A DNA stretch of 64,000 nucleotides, taken from positions 1 through 64,000 of the forward strand of contig URFH01000009.1 of NCBI GenBank assembly GCA_900547155.1, written 5' to 3'. The position numbers and the translations under genes were made by a program. The notes beneath the pieces were generated by a model. That model was not told the DNA's origin. It worked only from the letters and a program-made list of their open reading frames with translations, and did not search any database. Positions 35,214-44,156 of the stretch are shown here, one piece after another; within the stretch, counting starts at the first letter, position 1; the number at the start of each line of letters is the position of its first letter. Source of the DNA: an uncultured bacterium (lineage in GTDB: Bacteria > Cyanobacteriota > Vampirovibrionia > Gastranaerophilales > Gastranaerophilaceae).

Positions 35214-35612
35214 GAGTGTAAAGGCTGCGGCGGGTAATGATTTTTGAAAGGTGGTTGCCCGTTATCCCAAAGGGCGAGGGGCCATAATTGCACCCTCCTC
35301 GAGTTGAACTCTGCCGAACAAACGATTGAGTGTCGTTTGTGGGTGGGGGGAAATATGAGGGACTTTTCGGTTGGGAATGGGTGGTTTTGGGGAAGTTTTT
35401 TTATTGATTTTAAGGTCAATCCCCACCCCGACCCTCCCCGAGTTGGGGAGGGAGGAAATATGAGGGATTTTTGCTTAGAAATGGGTTGATTTTAAAAGTT
35501 GTTGCCCTTTTCCCGCTGCTCTCCCGGCGGGCGAGGTAGGATTTGCTGGGTTTTCGGCTGAAAATTGGTAAAAAACCGTTGAAAATTGCTTTTTAACTAT
35601 TTTATAAACAAA
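35214..35612. other. Repeat-containing intergenic region, 399 bases
   Basis: No credible gene is present. It holds two direct copies of a [18 protein letters not shown] sequence (35351 and 35453 regions), the palindrome D4 (35432-35452) and a CTCCCGGCGGG hairpin near 35520. It separates convergent genes. Confidence 0.65.
35432..35452. repeat. G/C-rich palindrome D4
   Basis: CCCTCCCC and GGGGAGGG arms enclose GAGTT. It shares the loop and CCCCACCC-like prefix with D1-D3 but has a different stem. Confidence 0.7.
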
Positions 35613-36437
35613 TTAAACAATACTTTTTCGCATTCTGTCCGAACGGCTGGAGCTCAGGATATTTTTGAGCTTCATAATAGCCTGCGCATGGAGCTGGCAA
35701 ACGCGGGATTCGGAAATGGCAATCGTTTCGCCGATTTCTTTAAGGGTCATGTTTTCATGATAGTAAAGAACCATAATCATTCTTTCACGTTCGGGCAAAC
35801 GTCTTAGGGCGAGCTGGAGTTCTTGTTTTACATCCTTATCAACGAGCTGTTCGAGCGGATTTTTGGAATTGTTGTCCTGAATTGTGTCAATTATCTCAAC
35901 ACTTTCTTCCGATGAGCCTTTTTTGTCGTAAATAGAAGAAACCTGCATTTCGTCGGCAAGAATTGCCTCGAGTTTTTCTCTATCCATTCCTACGAGCTGC
36001 GCAAGCTCTGTGGGCGTAGCAGCTCTGCCGTTTTTCTGTTTAAAATCTTCGGCGGCAAGCTTTATTTCCTTGATTTTTCTTCTCGTGCTGCGGGGAACCC
36101 AGTCCTGTGAACGAATTTTGTCAATAATAGCGCCCCTTATTCGCATAAGAGCATAGGTTTCAAACCTTGCCCCCCTGTCGGGCGTGTATTTTTCGATTGC
36201 ATCAATCAAACCCTCAACCCCGAAGCTTGTAACATCTTCAAGAGAAAAAGTCTGGGGCAGGTTGTTTTTTATTCTTCCGATGACGTAACGCGTGAGGTAA
36301 ATGTACTGAACAATGAGCGTATCCCTGAGTTTTTTGTCGGATTTGTCCGCCAAATAATCATGCCACAACGTTTCTAACTCGCTGTCGCTAAGACGTTTTA
36401 TCCTGTTGTAAGAACTGTATTCTATCTCTTCGCTCAT
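35613..36437 (-). CDS. Sigma factor of the FliA/WhiG (sigma-28) type
   Basis: This 274-residue alternative sigma factor has region 2 with SLEDVTSFGVEGLIDAIEKY and the signature ARFETYALMRIRGAIIDKIR, region 3 with WVPRSTRRKIKEI, and region 4 (LPERERMIMVLYYHENMTLKEIG, SESRVCQLH). FliA controls late flagellar genes and WhiG development; no flagellar gene is in the window except one weak FliK-like candidate, so the regulon is unknown. Confidence 0.92.
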   Translation of the reverse strand: MSEEIEYSSYNRIKRLSDSELETLWHDYLADKSDKKLRDTLIVQYIYLTRYVIGRIKNNLPQTFSLEDVTSFGVEGLIDAIEKYTPDRGARFETYALMRIRGAIIDKIRSQDWVPRSTRRKIKEIKLAAEDFKQKNGRAATPTELAQLVGMDREKLEAILADEMQVSSIYDKKGSSEESVEIIDTIQDNNSKNPLEQLVDKDVKQELQLALRRLPERERMIMVLYYHENMTLKEIGETIAISESRVCQLHAQAIMKLKNILSSSRSDRMRKSIV

Positions 36438-36529
36438 CCGAAAATATCCATTACCGCCCTAAAGTGATGGTTCTATTATAATTTTACCCTCTATGCAGAT
36501 TCAGGAATCGTATATTTGGATGAAATTCT

Positions 36530-37396
36530 TTAAAAATCAGCCTTTAAAATCCTGTTTCCGGCAATTTTTTGCAAATATTTTTGGATAATCTCCTGCGGCA
36601 TGTACATATGGAGCGCGCCAAGGTCGGAAGTGTCGATACGTTCACCGGTTTTTGATGCCGCAATGCGTTTTTCAATGATTTTATCGGGTTTTAGCGTGCC
36701 AAATTGCTCTAAAAATTCATAAGCGTCAATGTCAATATCATTTTTGGAAATTTCAAAGAACCGCCGACCTCTGTTGTAGTGCGCAATGTGCGATTCATAA
36801 TCAGCAACCGATGTAATATTCGGCTTGAACCCGTTTTTCAAACAGTATTCCACAGCAATCTGGTCAGCAGCAGCCCCTATCCCCGCATAAAGCTCTTCAT
36901 TGTTGTTTTGTAGATACTCAATAGAAACCCTTTTTCCGGTTATTCCGAGTTCCGGATAATTATCAAGCAGTGCACTGTTTTCATAAACCTCCCAGTAGCA
37001 AGAATCCTTTTTCAACTTGCTCCAGTCATCAATAGTCACGTATCCGGCCTCGGTTTTCAGGTCTTTTTCAATAAAATGATAGGTCGTCTGCCAGCCGTCT
37101 TTCACGGATTCGGCAACGTAAACCTCGCAGGGCGTTTTTATGAGCTTTCCGGTGGCATGGTCTTTGACTTTTTTGAAAATTACGGTTTTATTTTCAGGAT
37201 TAAATCGAACTTTCAGCTTTTCCAGCAAGGGTTTTGAGGAAATATGAACACGCTGGTTCATATGCATAATCGAAATTTCCCCTGCCTTGATTGTATGCTC
37301 AAAAACATCGTTTTTCAGCCTGTAAACAGGCGTTTTCTGTAATTTCTGGCTGTATTTTGGTGCAAGTATTGCACTGATTTTGTTAAAACTAATCAT
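36530..37396 (-). CDS. Hypothetical protein, weakly GNAT-like
   Basis: This 288-residue cytoplasmic protein is unassigned. Around residue 169, LYAGIGAAADQIAVEYCLKNG resembles the acetyl-CoA-binding loop and helix of GNAT acetyltransferases, followed by RGRRFFEI where a GNAT often has FYxKxGF. The likeness is weak. No Shine-Dalgarno precedes the ATG; TTATAT lies just upstream. Confidence 0.55.
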   Translation of the reverse strand: MISFNKISAILAPKYSQKLQKTPVYRLKNDVFEHTIKAGEISIMHMNQRVHISSKPLLEKLKVRFNPENKTVIFKKVKDHATGKLIKTPCEVYVAESVKDGWQTTYHFIEKDLKTEAGYVTIDDWSKLKKDSCYWEVYENSALLDNYPELGITGKRVSIEYLQNNNEELYAGIGAAADQIAVEYCLKNGFKPNITSVADYESHIAHYNRGRRFFEISKNDIDIDAYEFLEQFGTLKPDKIIEKRIAASKTGERIDTSDLGALHMYMPQEIIQKYLQKIAGNRILKADF

Positions 37397-37527
37397 ATTT
37401 ATATAAAATTCATGATAAGAAAAAATTGCTAAAAGGCTAGTCCATATCGCCTATTTTTGCCTGCCGGTTTGTAATTGGAGCAAAAATTATGTTTTAATAA
37501 TAACAGAAATAAGAAACGGCGGAAATT

Positions 37528-38754
37528 TTGGAAACGAATTCAGGAAAAAAATATTTGTGTATATTCGGAGGCGGCGCAATAAGAGGGTTTGCGTACCTTG
37601 GCGCGCTCGAAGCCCTGAGAGAAATGAATGTCGAGATAAAAGCCTACGCGGGTTCGTCCGTGGGGGCGGTTTTCGGGGCATTTGCCGCACTCGGGTTTAC
37701 TTCCTGCGAGCTGCGTGATGTTTTCGGCGAGGTAAATTTTGACCTTTTCAAGGATATTCAAATAAATCTTGCAAAAAATTTCGCAATCAGCAAGGGCGAA
37801 TTTTTCCTTGAATGGATTCGCGACAGCATTGAGAAGAAATTTTACGGAGAAAAATACCGCAAAGGCCAAAACAACCCCGTAACGTTCAAAGATATTGATT
37901 GCGACCTTATTGTCGTAACCAGCAACCTGAACGGCTGCACGCCATACTTATTTTCCAAATATACAACGCCGGATTTTGAAGTTGCGCAGGCCGTGAAAAT
38001 TTCAACCGCACTTCCCGGACTTTTGGAGCCGTTTGAGTACGATAACAAGCTTTTAATCGACGGCGATATGATGAAAAGCTGGCCAATGTGGCGAATCAAC
38101 GATTTATTATGCCCTGAGGATTGCAGAATACTGGAATTCAGGCTTGAGGGCGGAAAAAACTGGGAAAAAGTCAATAATTCGGTAGAATTTTTAAACGCTG
38201 TATTCTGCACGCTGTCTAATTTTGCAACGGATTTTATAAAATCGGTTTATCTGCCGAAAGACAAATTTGACTACATTTCAATTGACACGGACAAGGTTTT
38301 GCCGGTTGAATTCAACCTGACAAAAGAAAAACGCCAAAAACTCATCGAAATGGGTTACCTGACAACAAAAGAGTATTTTACAAAAACGCTGCTGGAGAAG
38401 AAAAAACGACTTTTGCCGCAATATCAGGTAATTTTGGACAATTTAATAAAAACCAAAAACCTGATTTCCACAAACAGAGCCGAAGAAGCGAAATGCCAGC
38501 TCTGCGAGCTTTTTGTTTACCTTTGCGAGGCAAAAAGGTTCATTGATTTGCAGATTTATGACGATATTGTCGAATTTAAGAACTTTTTATTTCAAAATCT
38601 CCACAAAAGCTTTTTTGGCAAAACAAAACTCAAAGATACGCGCCAGCTTATTTTTTATCTGAACAAAATCAACACGGAAGTGCTTAACAGGTGCATTGAG
38701 CTCGACGAGTATATAAAAGAATTTGAAAAACCGCAGGATGTTTTGACAAAATAG
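37528..38754 (+). CDS. Patatin-like phospholipase
   Basis: This 408-residue protein has the patatin catalytic layout: oxyanion GGGAIRG (14-20), nucleophile S44 in GSSVG, and D178 in LLIDGD. It probably hydrolyses lipid acyl esters. The C-terminal half is helical and unassigned. The likely start is TTG at 37528; the first in-frame ATG would remove the oxyanion loop. The ribosome site is weak (GGCGG). Confidence 0.88.
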   Translation: METNSGKKYLCIFGGGAIRGFAYLGALEALREMNVEIKAYAGSSVGAVFGAFAALGFTSCELRDVFGEVNFDLFKDIQINLAKNFAISKGEFFLEWIRDSIEKKFYGEKYRKGQNNPVTFKDIDCDLIVVTSNLNGCTPYLFSKYTTPDFEVAQAVKISTALPGLLEPFEYDNKLLIDGDMMKSWPMWRINDLLCPEDCRILEFRLEGGKNWEKVNNSVEFLNAVFCTLSNFATDFIKSVYLPKDKFDYISIDTDKVLPVEFNLTKEKRQKLIEMGYLTTKEYFTKTLLEKKKRLLPQYQVILDNLIKTKNLISTNRAEEAKCQLCELFVYLCEAKRFIDLQIYDDIVEFKNFLFQNLHKSFFGKTKLKDTRQLIFYLNKINTEVLNRCIELDEYIKEFEKPQDVLTK

Positions 38755-38847
38755 GTTTTTGGAGCCGGGGATTCTTGCACAAAAGCCCAAAATCCGCACA
38801 GAAGTAAGATTTCAGCAACAACACGTCGCAAAACCAAACAAAACCGC

Positions 38848-39051
38848 CTATTCCGCCAATTTTCCCTGACACTGTTTCATCATAAACGAGCAGAGTTCTT
38901 TTGAGGGCGCGTCGATGATTTTGTGCGCCTTTGACTGCGCTTTTGGAGGCTCGGGGGCAGTCCATTTTTTGTACAATTTATAAACCCCGACCGCAATAAT
39001 CGCTATCAACGCGGCAATTATTAAATTTTCAAAAATAACCTGAGCTTTCAT
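38848..39051 (-). CDS. Small single-helix membrane protein
   Basis: This 67-residue protein has one N-terminal membrane helix (about residues 8-25), a basic and Pro-rich linker and a C-terminal segment with two cysteines. Family is unknown. It lacks a Shine-Dalgarno but has a near-consensus promoter directly upstream, so a leaderless message is likely. It lies 17 bases after the phosphorylase gene on the same strand. Confidence 0.6.
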   Translation of the reverse strand: MKAQVIFENLIIAALIAIIAVGVYKLYKKWTAPEPPKAQSKAHKIIDAPSKELCSFMMKQCQGKLAE

Positions 39052-39057
39052 TGCTTA

Positions 39058-39085
39058 ATTATACAATTTTATATAATTTTGTAAA
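39058..39085 (-). promoter_or_regulatory. Promoter for a leaderless transcript
   Basis: On the minus strand TTTACA and TATAAT are spaced by 16 bases, and TATAAT ends six bases before the ATG of the small membrane protein. Transcription would start on or next to the start codon. Confidence 0.55.
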
Positions 39086-40370
39086 CCATCGTACGGTGAG
39101 CCGGTTTATCAGGACAAAAATCGAACGCACTGCGAACGCCCTGAAGCGCATTTTCAAGTTTTTCCTCAGAATCCGAATAAAGAACGGCCAAAACCCCGCC
39201 TTTTTCAACTTTTTCACCGTAAATTTTGCGCAGCTCAACGCCCGCAGAAAAATCTATGCTGTCGGACTTTTTCTCCCGACCTGCACCGAGAAGCTTGCAG
39301 GCATAAGCGATTTTATAAGCGTCAATATTTTTAACGAACCCGTCAAACTCCGATTTTAGCTCATATTTGAACGCCGGCTGTTTAAATTTGGAATAATCGT
39401 CAATCACCGAATCATCGCCGCCCTGCGATTGGATAAGTTCTTTGAATTTTTCAAGCGCAGCGCCGCTTTTTATCGCATTATCGAGCATTTCGAGCGCGTG
39501 ATTTTCATCTTTTGCAATCCCGAGGTGAACAAGGGTCAAAACAGCGATTGCGTAAGTCAATTCCTTGATATCGGGCGTAAAATTGCCTTTCAAAAACTCA
39601 ATAGATTCAATAATTTCAAGTGAATTGCCCACCATCCGCCCGAGAGGCTGCTCCATTGAGCTTATCACCGCATTAAATTTGCGGCCGAGCTTTTGTGCTG
39701 TGTTTACCATCAATTCGGAGAGTTTCAGGGCATTTTCAGGCGTTTTTATGAAAGCGCCCGACCCGTATTTCACGTCCAGCACGACAAAATCCGCCCCTGA
39801 CGCAATTTTTTTAGACACAACCGACGAAGCAATCAAAGGCATTGAATCGACTGTTGCCGTAACATCGCGCAGTGCATAGAGTTTTCCGTCCGCAGGGGTG
39901 AGTTTTTTCGTCTGCGAGCCGATTGCCACCCCGATTTTTTTCACTTTTTCAATAAGTTCCTCAATTCCGAGCTCTGTGCGGAAATTAGGGATTGATTCGA
40001 GCTTATCAATGGTTCCGCCCGTGTGTCCGAGGCCTTTTCCGGAGAGTTTTGCAACAGGAACGCCGCATGAGGCAAGAAGCGGAATGAGAATAATCGTAAT
40101 TTTATCCCCAACGCCGCCTGTGGAGTGTTTATCGGCGATATGAGAGCCTATGGGGGTAAGGTCGATTTTTTCGCCGGAATTTATTATTGCTTCGGTGAAA
40201 TTTGCAGTTTCTTCCGCACTCATGCCTTGAAAATAAACCGCCATAAGCCATGCGCTAATCTGGTAGTCCTCAGCCGTTCCATTCATCATAGAATCAATCA
40301 GGAAATTTATTTCCTCTTTTGAATGTTCAAACCCTTTTTTCTTTTTTTCGATTAAATCAACTATTCTCAT
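39069..40370 (-). CDS. pdp: Pyrimidine-nucleoside (thymidine) phosphorylase
   Basis: This 433-residue enzyme splits pyrimidine nucleosides to base and (deoxy)ribose-1-phosphate for salvage or carbon use. The signature KHSTGGVGDK is at residues 81-90 and KLSGKGLGHTGGTIDKLES follows. Length equals the Bacillus Pdp type, while E. coli DeoA is also possible. The NupC-type transporter at 50647 may supply substrate. Confidence 0.92.
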   Translation of the reverse strand: MRIVDLIEKKKKGFEHSKEEINFLIDSMMNGTAEDYQISAWLMAVYFQGMSAEETANFTEAIINSGEKIDLTPIGSHIADKHSTGGVGDKITIILIPLLASCGVPVAKLSGKGLGHTGGTIDKLESIPNFRTELGIEELIEKVKKIGVAIGSQTKKLTPADGKLYALRDVTATVDSMPLIASSVVSKKIASGADFVVLDVKYGSGAFIKTPENALKLSELMVNTAQKLGRKFNAVISSMEQPLGRMVGNSLEIIESIEFLKGNFTPDIKELTYAIAVLTLVHLGIAKDENHALEMLDNAIKSGAALEKFKELIQSQGGDDSVIDDYSKFKQPAFKYELKSEFDGFVKNIDAYKIAYACKLLGAGREKKSDSIDFSAGVELRKIYGEKVEKGGVLAVLYSDSEEKLENALQGVRSAFDFCPDKPAHRTMVYKII

Positions 40371-40390
40371 ACCTTAGCCCCGGAAAAGAC

Positions 40391-40420
40391 GGAAAAAGCC
40401 TCATTCAGGGGCTTTTTCCG
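40391..40420. terminator. Terminator after ompH
   Basis: GGAAAAAGCC and GGCTTTTTCC form a strong symmetric hairpin 20 bases downstream of ompH on the minus strand; T-rich sequence follows in that direction. Confidence 0.75.
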
Positions 40421-40439
40421 CATATTTTTCAATTAAAAA

Positions 40440-40907
40440 CTATTTATTTTTTTTGAATTTTTTGTTGTTATTCAAATAATAGATAACATCATCGGTCAAA
40501 TCGGTTCCGCCTGTGAAAATTACGCGATAATCAAGAACAACGTCGATTTTCTTTTCCGCTGCAACCGCTTTTGCTGCGTTTACGATGTTATTTTCGACTT
40601 CTTCTGCTTTTTTCATTTTCAGTTTTGTGAAGTTGTCGTTTTTTACTTTAAAATCCTTTTGAACAGTTTCTTCAAAGTTCTTTTTCTGGATGGGGGATTC
40701 GATATTTTTGTACTGTTTTTCCTTATCCATCAAGTATTGTTGAAGATTCAGGTATTCTGCGTCGAGTTCTTTATAAGCATTTTTTGCAAATTCGTAGTTT
40801 GACTCAACGGTTTTGTAATTAACGTAGCCGATGGTATCCGCATTAGCCGCAAGCGCGCCCATTGCCGCAACCAGAGCCGTAATCATCGCAAGTTTAAATC
40901 TTTTCAT
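40440..40907 (-). CDS. OmpH/Skp-like periplasmic chaperone
   Basis: This 155-residue protein has a signal peptide (ending ANA, about 23) and the OmpH plan: a short beta segment (IGYVNYKTV), two long charged helices with KEKQYKNIESPIQKKNFEE, and a C-terminal strand VVLDYRVIFTGG. Skp holds unfolded outer-membrane proteins in the periplasm. bamA and lpxD, frequent neighbours, are absent here. The ribosome site is GGAGGAG. Confidence 0.82.
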   Translation of the reverse strand: MKRFKLAMITALVAAMGALAANADTIGYVNYKTVESNYEFAKNAYKELDAEYLNLQQYLMDKEKQYKNIESPIQKKNFEETVQKDFKVKNDNFTKLKMKKAEEVENNIVNAAKAVAAEKKIDVVLDYRVIFTGGTDLTDDVIYYLNNNKKFKKNK

Positions 40908-40979
40908 AATTCTCCTCCTGATTAATAAGATTTTAGCAGTAATATCAGATTAAAACAAGTTCTCAATCAAGCACGCAAA

Positions 40980-41060
40980 GTAAAAAGCAGAAATATTTAT
41001 TTTTCTAGCTCGATTCGCTGCACTCATAGGCGTCGAAAAATAAATATTTCTGCTTTTTAC
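40980..41060 (-). repeat. Family B element, copy B1
   Basis: A perfect 25-bp inverted repeat (40980-41004 with 41036-41060) encloses a 31-base loop (41005-41035). On the minus strand the loop starts CGACGCCTATGAG. The loop matches that of B2 at 26 of 31 positions, while the stems are unrelated. Confidence 0.9.
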
Positions 41061-41092
41061 GCATAAGCGCTAATCCGCCGCATTTTGGGTCA

Positions 41093-41212
41093 GGAGAAGA
41101 TAAATATCCTCTTTTCCGTTCCGATTCCTCCGGCTATTCATTGTTTTAAATGAATATCAAGGCTAATGAAGCCTCCTCCATAGTCACTACAAAGAGGATA
41201 TTTATCTTCTCC
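41093..41212 (-). repeat. Family A element, copy A1
   Basis: A perfect 21-bp inverted repeat (41093-41113 with 41192-41212) encloses a 78-base middle. Read on the minus strand the middle starts GTAGTGACTATGGAGGAGGC and ends GCCGGAGGAATCGGAACGGA, with a small variable hairpin (ATTCATT/AATGAAT) between. Confidence 0.9.
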
Positions 41213-41230
41213 TTTTGCGCATATTGCGAT

Positions 41231-43543
41231 TTACTTCTTCATCTTATAAATTTTGAATTCTGATGGCTTCAATTCCCCGAAATGCATTGAAGTTTCGGGT
41301 TTTGAGAACGGAATTTCTTCAAATTCGCCGCGTGCGGGGTTGTATTTGTATTCGGCAACTATCGCATAATCCCCCGGAATTGCAATTTCGCGGTTATAGA
41401 CCGTTTTTCCGTCTTTGACATAAGTATAACAAAGCCCGTCTTCGCCCTCTTCGGAGATTTTCTCGGTAGGCGCCTCGTAGTTTGCAACAATCAGCAAAGA
41501 CTCTTTCAAGGGGTCTTTTGAAACCATCCACACAGCAAAACCGTCCTCCTGCGTGATAATCTGCGCCTCGCCCTCCCGCGTAAGCTCACAGTCGAGCGCA
41601 AAACGGCCGATTGCATTGAATTTTTTGAAAAATTCATCATTCCGGCTTCTGGGCATGGAGATTTCAGCGCCAATCGCCCCCTCAATGCCTGTTTTTGTAA
41701 ACGATTCATCCCCGTCAATATACATTACAGGACGATTTGCGTTCTTTCCGCCCGGCAAAAACTTGAATTTGAACCATTTAAACATCGCTCCGTCCTCGCC
41801 GAGCTGACCGGGGTACTGGTCGATTGAGCGGAATTCGCCGTCCTGATTGTTGTACGTTTTCAAAATCGAAAGCGGCTCTTTATCCGGACTTTTTTCGTTG
41901 TATTCAGCGAGTTCGTGGTTGTTGCGCATGATTTCTTCGGGATTTTTTGAAGATTGAGAAATTATATCGTTGCCCCAGAGTATGTCAAAATGCATATCCT
42001 CGTGATATTCCTTGAAAAACCTGTCCCAGAGCATATATTCCGCAAGCGTCGCAAAATAAGGGGTTTTGTTTTTCAAAACCTGATTCGCCCTGCCCAAAAC
42101 ATAAGCAGGAGCGCGATAGCTTATGGGAACGCAGTCTTTTTGCGAAACCTCATCAACAACATGGTCAATATGGTCAACGCGGAACCCGTCAAAATTATAA
42201 TCTTTCTGCAATTCCCTCAAATAATCAATATACGCGTCGATTACCGGCGTATTGTACTTGCCGTTTTCAAGGAAAACAAAGTAAAACGGCGTCTGGCAGT
42301 CAAGATTTGCAAAATCCGTTACATCTTTGCCGTTGCAGTCATAGTGCCTAAACATGGGGAAATCGCCGTGTTCGGACATTTTGTCAAAAATCGGAATCCC
42401 CGCAGAACACCACGCCCCGCCGGGTGCGGGCCAGAGCCCCTCATCAATGAGCGTTCTGATGATTTCACCCTGTTTCGTAATATCCGATTCTTTGAGGTTT
42501 TTAGAGGGTTTTGTGCCCAAAATGCGTGCGACAACTTCTTTTGCGCGCTTATTAAGCTTTGTTTGCTCGTCTTTTTCAAGCATTTTGTTAGAAATTTCTT
42601 TTTTCAAGGGCAAAAGCGCCTCATCAAGCTTTTCATAAATGTTTCTGTAATGCTCGCTAAGGTCGCAGGAGCCGTTTTTCAGGGTGGATTTGTAAATATC
42701 TGCAACAATATCAATATCATCAGCGTCAAATTCATTGTCAGACTTGAGTTTTGCGCTGACAGAATCAACACCGGTTTCGATTTTTTGCATTAACGCGTTT
42801 ATGTCATACCAGCGCGCAATCCACGGATTCGCAAGAACCATTTTAGAAAAACGCCCTGTTTGGGGCAAAACATCGTAAATAACAGGATGTCCGGCGAGCT
42901 GAGCCAGATTTACAAAAAGCTGAACCTGTTTTTTTGCGTCCATGCCCGTTTTTTCTTTTACATTTTTGTCCTCGAGGTTCGGGCTGATATCAAGGCTGGT
43001 TGGCAGATACGCGCAGCCGAATTCCCTCGGGTGAAAAGGAATCAGGTACAAAGTTGTGCTCAAAACCTTTTTATCAGGGCGCCCGACCGGCAAAATGAGC
43101 AGCTGGCGCAGCCAATCAATCAATTTTCCCGGTTCATGCGTAACATTTCCGTTCCCGAGGCCGGCAAGGTTGATGAGTTTAATATCGTGCTGTTCTTTTT
43201 TTATCCAGTCAGGGTTATCAAAGCCCGCACGCTTAACAGGGCTGATATTTTCGTTCTCAAACGAAAATTCGCCATCTGCAAAAACCCTGTTTGCCGCCCA
43301 TTTTTGCTCAAGCCCCCACAAAACTTCCGCATCGGAAAGCTCCTCGAGCGCCTGAATATACGAATAGGGCAAATAACCGTTTTTTTCAATCAATCTGGCG
43401 AGTTCCTGTTTTCGTTCCTGCGCAATATCGTCATAATTGTAGAGTTCTTTCAATTTTGAATAAAGAGCATTGATTTCTTTATCCTTAATTTCATTTTTTT
43501 TAAACAACTCTAACAATTTTTTCAGGAATGAAAACATAAACAC
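41231..43543 (-). CDS. Divergent GH13-like (alpha-amylase superfamily) enzyme
   Basis: This 770-residue protein acts on alpha-glucans by family inference. The GH13 catalytic triad is visible as D457 (GFRVDHID), E502 (TLAEYML) and D568 (NNQDGE). About 360 residues precede the barrel core, far more than in a simple amylase, and the barrel strand order before D457 is unusual. A glucanotransferase or phosphorylase role is possible; no signal peptide is present. Confidence 0.75.
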   Translation of the reverse strand: MFMFSFLKKLLELFKKNEIKDKEINALYSKLKELYNYDDIAQERKQELARLIEKNGYLPYSYIQALEELSDAEVLWGLEQKWAANRVFADGEFSFENENISPVKRAGFDNPDWIKKEQHDIKLINLAGLGNGNVTHEPGKLIDWLRQLLILPVGRPDKKVLSTTLYLIPFHPREFGCAYLPTSLDISPNLEDKNVKEKTGMDAKKQVQLFVNLAQLAGHPVIYDVLPQTGRFSKMVLANPWIARWYDINALMQKIETGVDSVSAKLKSDNEFDADDIDIVADIYKSTLKNGSCDLSEHYRNIYEKLDEALLPLKKEISNKMLEKDEQTKLNKRAKEVVARILGTKPSKNLKESDITKQGEIIRTLIDEGLWPAPGGAWCSAGIPIFDKMSEHGDFPMFRHYDCNGKDVTDFANLDCQTPFYFVFLENGKYNTPVIDAYIDYLRELQKDYNFDGFRVDHIDHVVDEVSQKDCVPISYRAPAYVLGRANQVLKNKTPYFATLAEYMLWDRFFKEYHEDMHFDILWGNDIISQSSKNPEEIMRNNHELAEYNEKSPDKEPLSILKTYNNQDGEFRSIDQYPGQLGEDGAMFKWFKFKFLPGGKNANRPVMYIDGDESFTKTGIEGAIGAEISMPRSRNDEFFKKFNAIGRFALDCELTREGEAQIITQEDGFAVWMVSKDPLKESLLIVANYEAPTEKISEEGEDGLCYTYVKDGKTVYNREIAIPGDYAIVAEYKYNPARGEFEEIPFSKPETSMHFGELKPSEFKIYKMKK

Positions 43544-43595
43544 CTCATCATTTATCTCTAACCGATTTTACCATCATAAAACCAGAACATCAATA

Positions 43596-43627
43596 AAAAA
43601 ACCGCCCCCGAAAGGACGGTTTTTTGG
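43596..43627 (-). terminator. Terminator after rplL
   Basis: Read on the minus strand, AAAAAACCGTCC pairs with GGGCGGTTTTTT and a T run follows, 65 bases after the rplL stop. Confidence 0.88.
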
Positions 43628-43691
43628 TTATTTTTGTCAGGGCTCCGGATTTCGGCCAAAACCGAGCCTCTATGCCCTGCACAAACTGTTG

Positions 43692-44069
43692 TTACTTGAT
43701 TTCAACAGTAGCGCCAGCTTCTTCAAGCTGTTTTTTGATAGCTTCTGCATCTTCTTTTTTGATGTTTTCTTTGATAGCTTTCGGAGCTGCGTCAACGAGG
43801 TCTTTAGCTTCTTTCAAGCCAAGGCCTGTGATAGCTCTAACTTCTTTAAGAACAGCGATTTTGTTAGCACCTGCTGAAGCAAGGATAACAGAAACTTCAG
43901 AAGCTTCTTCAGCGCCGCCTTCTGCTGCTGCGCCTGCTGCGGGAGCTGCTGCTACTGCAACCGGAGCTGCTGCTGATACGCCGAATTTTTCTTCCATAGC
44001 TTTTACCAATTCAGCTGCTTCAAGTAAAGTTAATTTTTCAATTGATTCCAAAATAGATTCTACGCTCAT
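43692..44069 (-). CDS. rplL: 50S ribosomal protein L7/L12
   Basis: This 125-residue stalk protein recruits translation factors. The N-terminal dimerisation helix ([15 protein letters not shown]), Ala/Gly-rich hinge ([12 protein letters not shown]) and C-terminal domain ([20 protein letters not shown]) are all clear. AAAGGAG precedes the ATG. It follows rplJ after 87 bases. Confidence 0.97.
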   Translation of the reverse strand: MSVESILESIEKLTLLEAAELVKAMEEKFGVSAAAPVAVAAAPAAGAAAEGGAEEASEVSVILASAGANKIAVLKEVRAITGLGLKEAKDLVDAAPKAIKENIKKEDAEAIKKQLEEAGATVEIK

Positions 44070-44156
44070 TTTTTTCTCCTTTTATTTGAGTTTAATTTTG
44101 TACTACTTTTAAATTTCCCGTTTTAAGGGGGTGAATTCTGCACAAATCTGAAAATA

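Larger units (their letters stand above)
40908..41230. other. Intergenic region with two variable-stem elements
   Basis: These 323 bases between malQ-like gene end and ompH start hold elements B1 and A1 almost back to back, and no gene. Both elements are read in consensus orientation on the ompH strand. Confidence 0.8.

Noticed and set aside
40980..41212. Family A and B hairpins as ordinary terminators
   Set aside because: They lack T tracts, have large loops, and A1, A2 and B1 lie upstream of genes.
41954..42793. 279-codon plus-strand ORF inside the GH13-like gene
   Set aside because: It is a shadow frame of the minus-strand gene with no recognisable motif.
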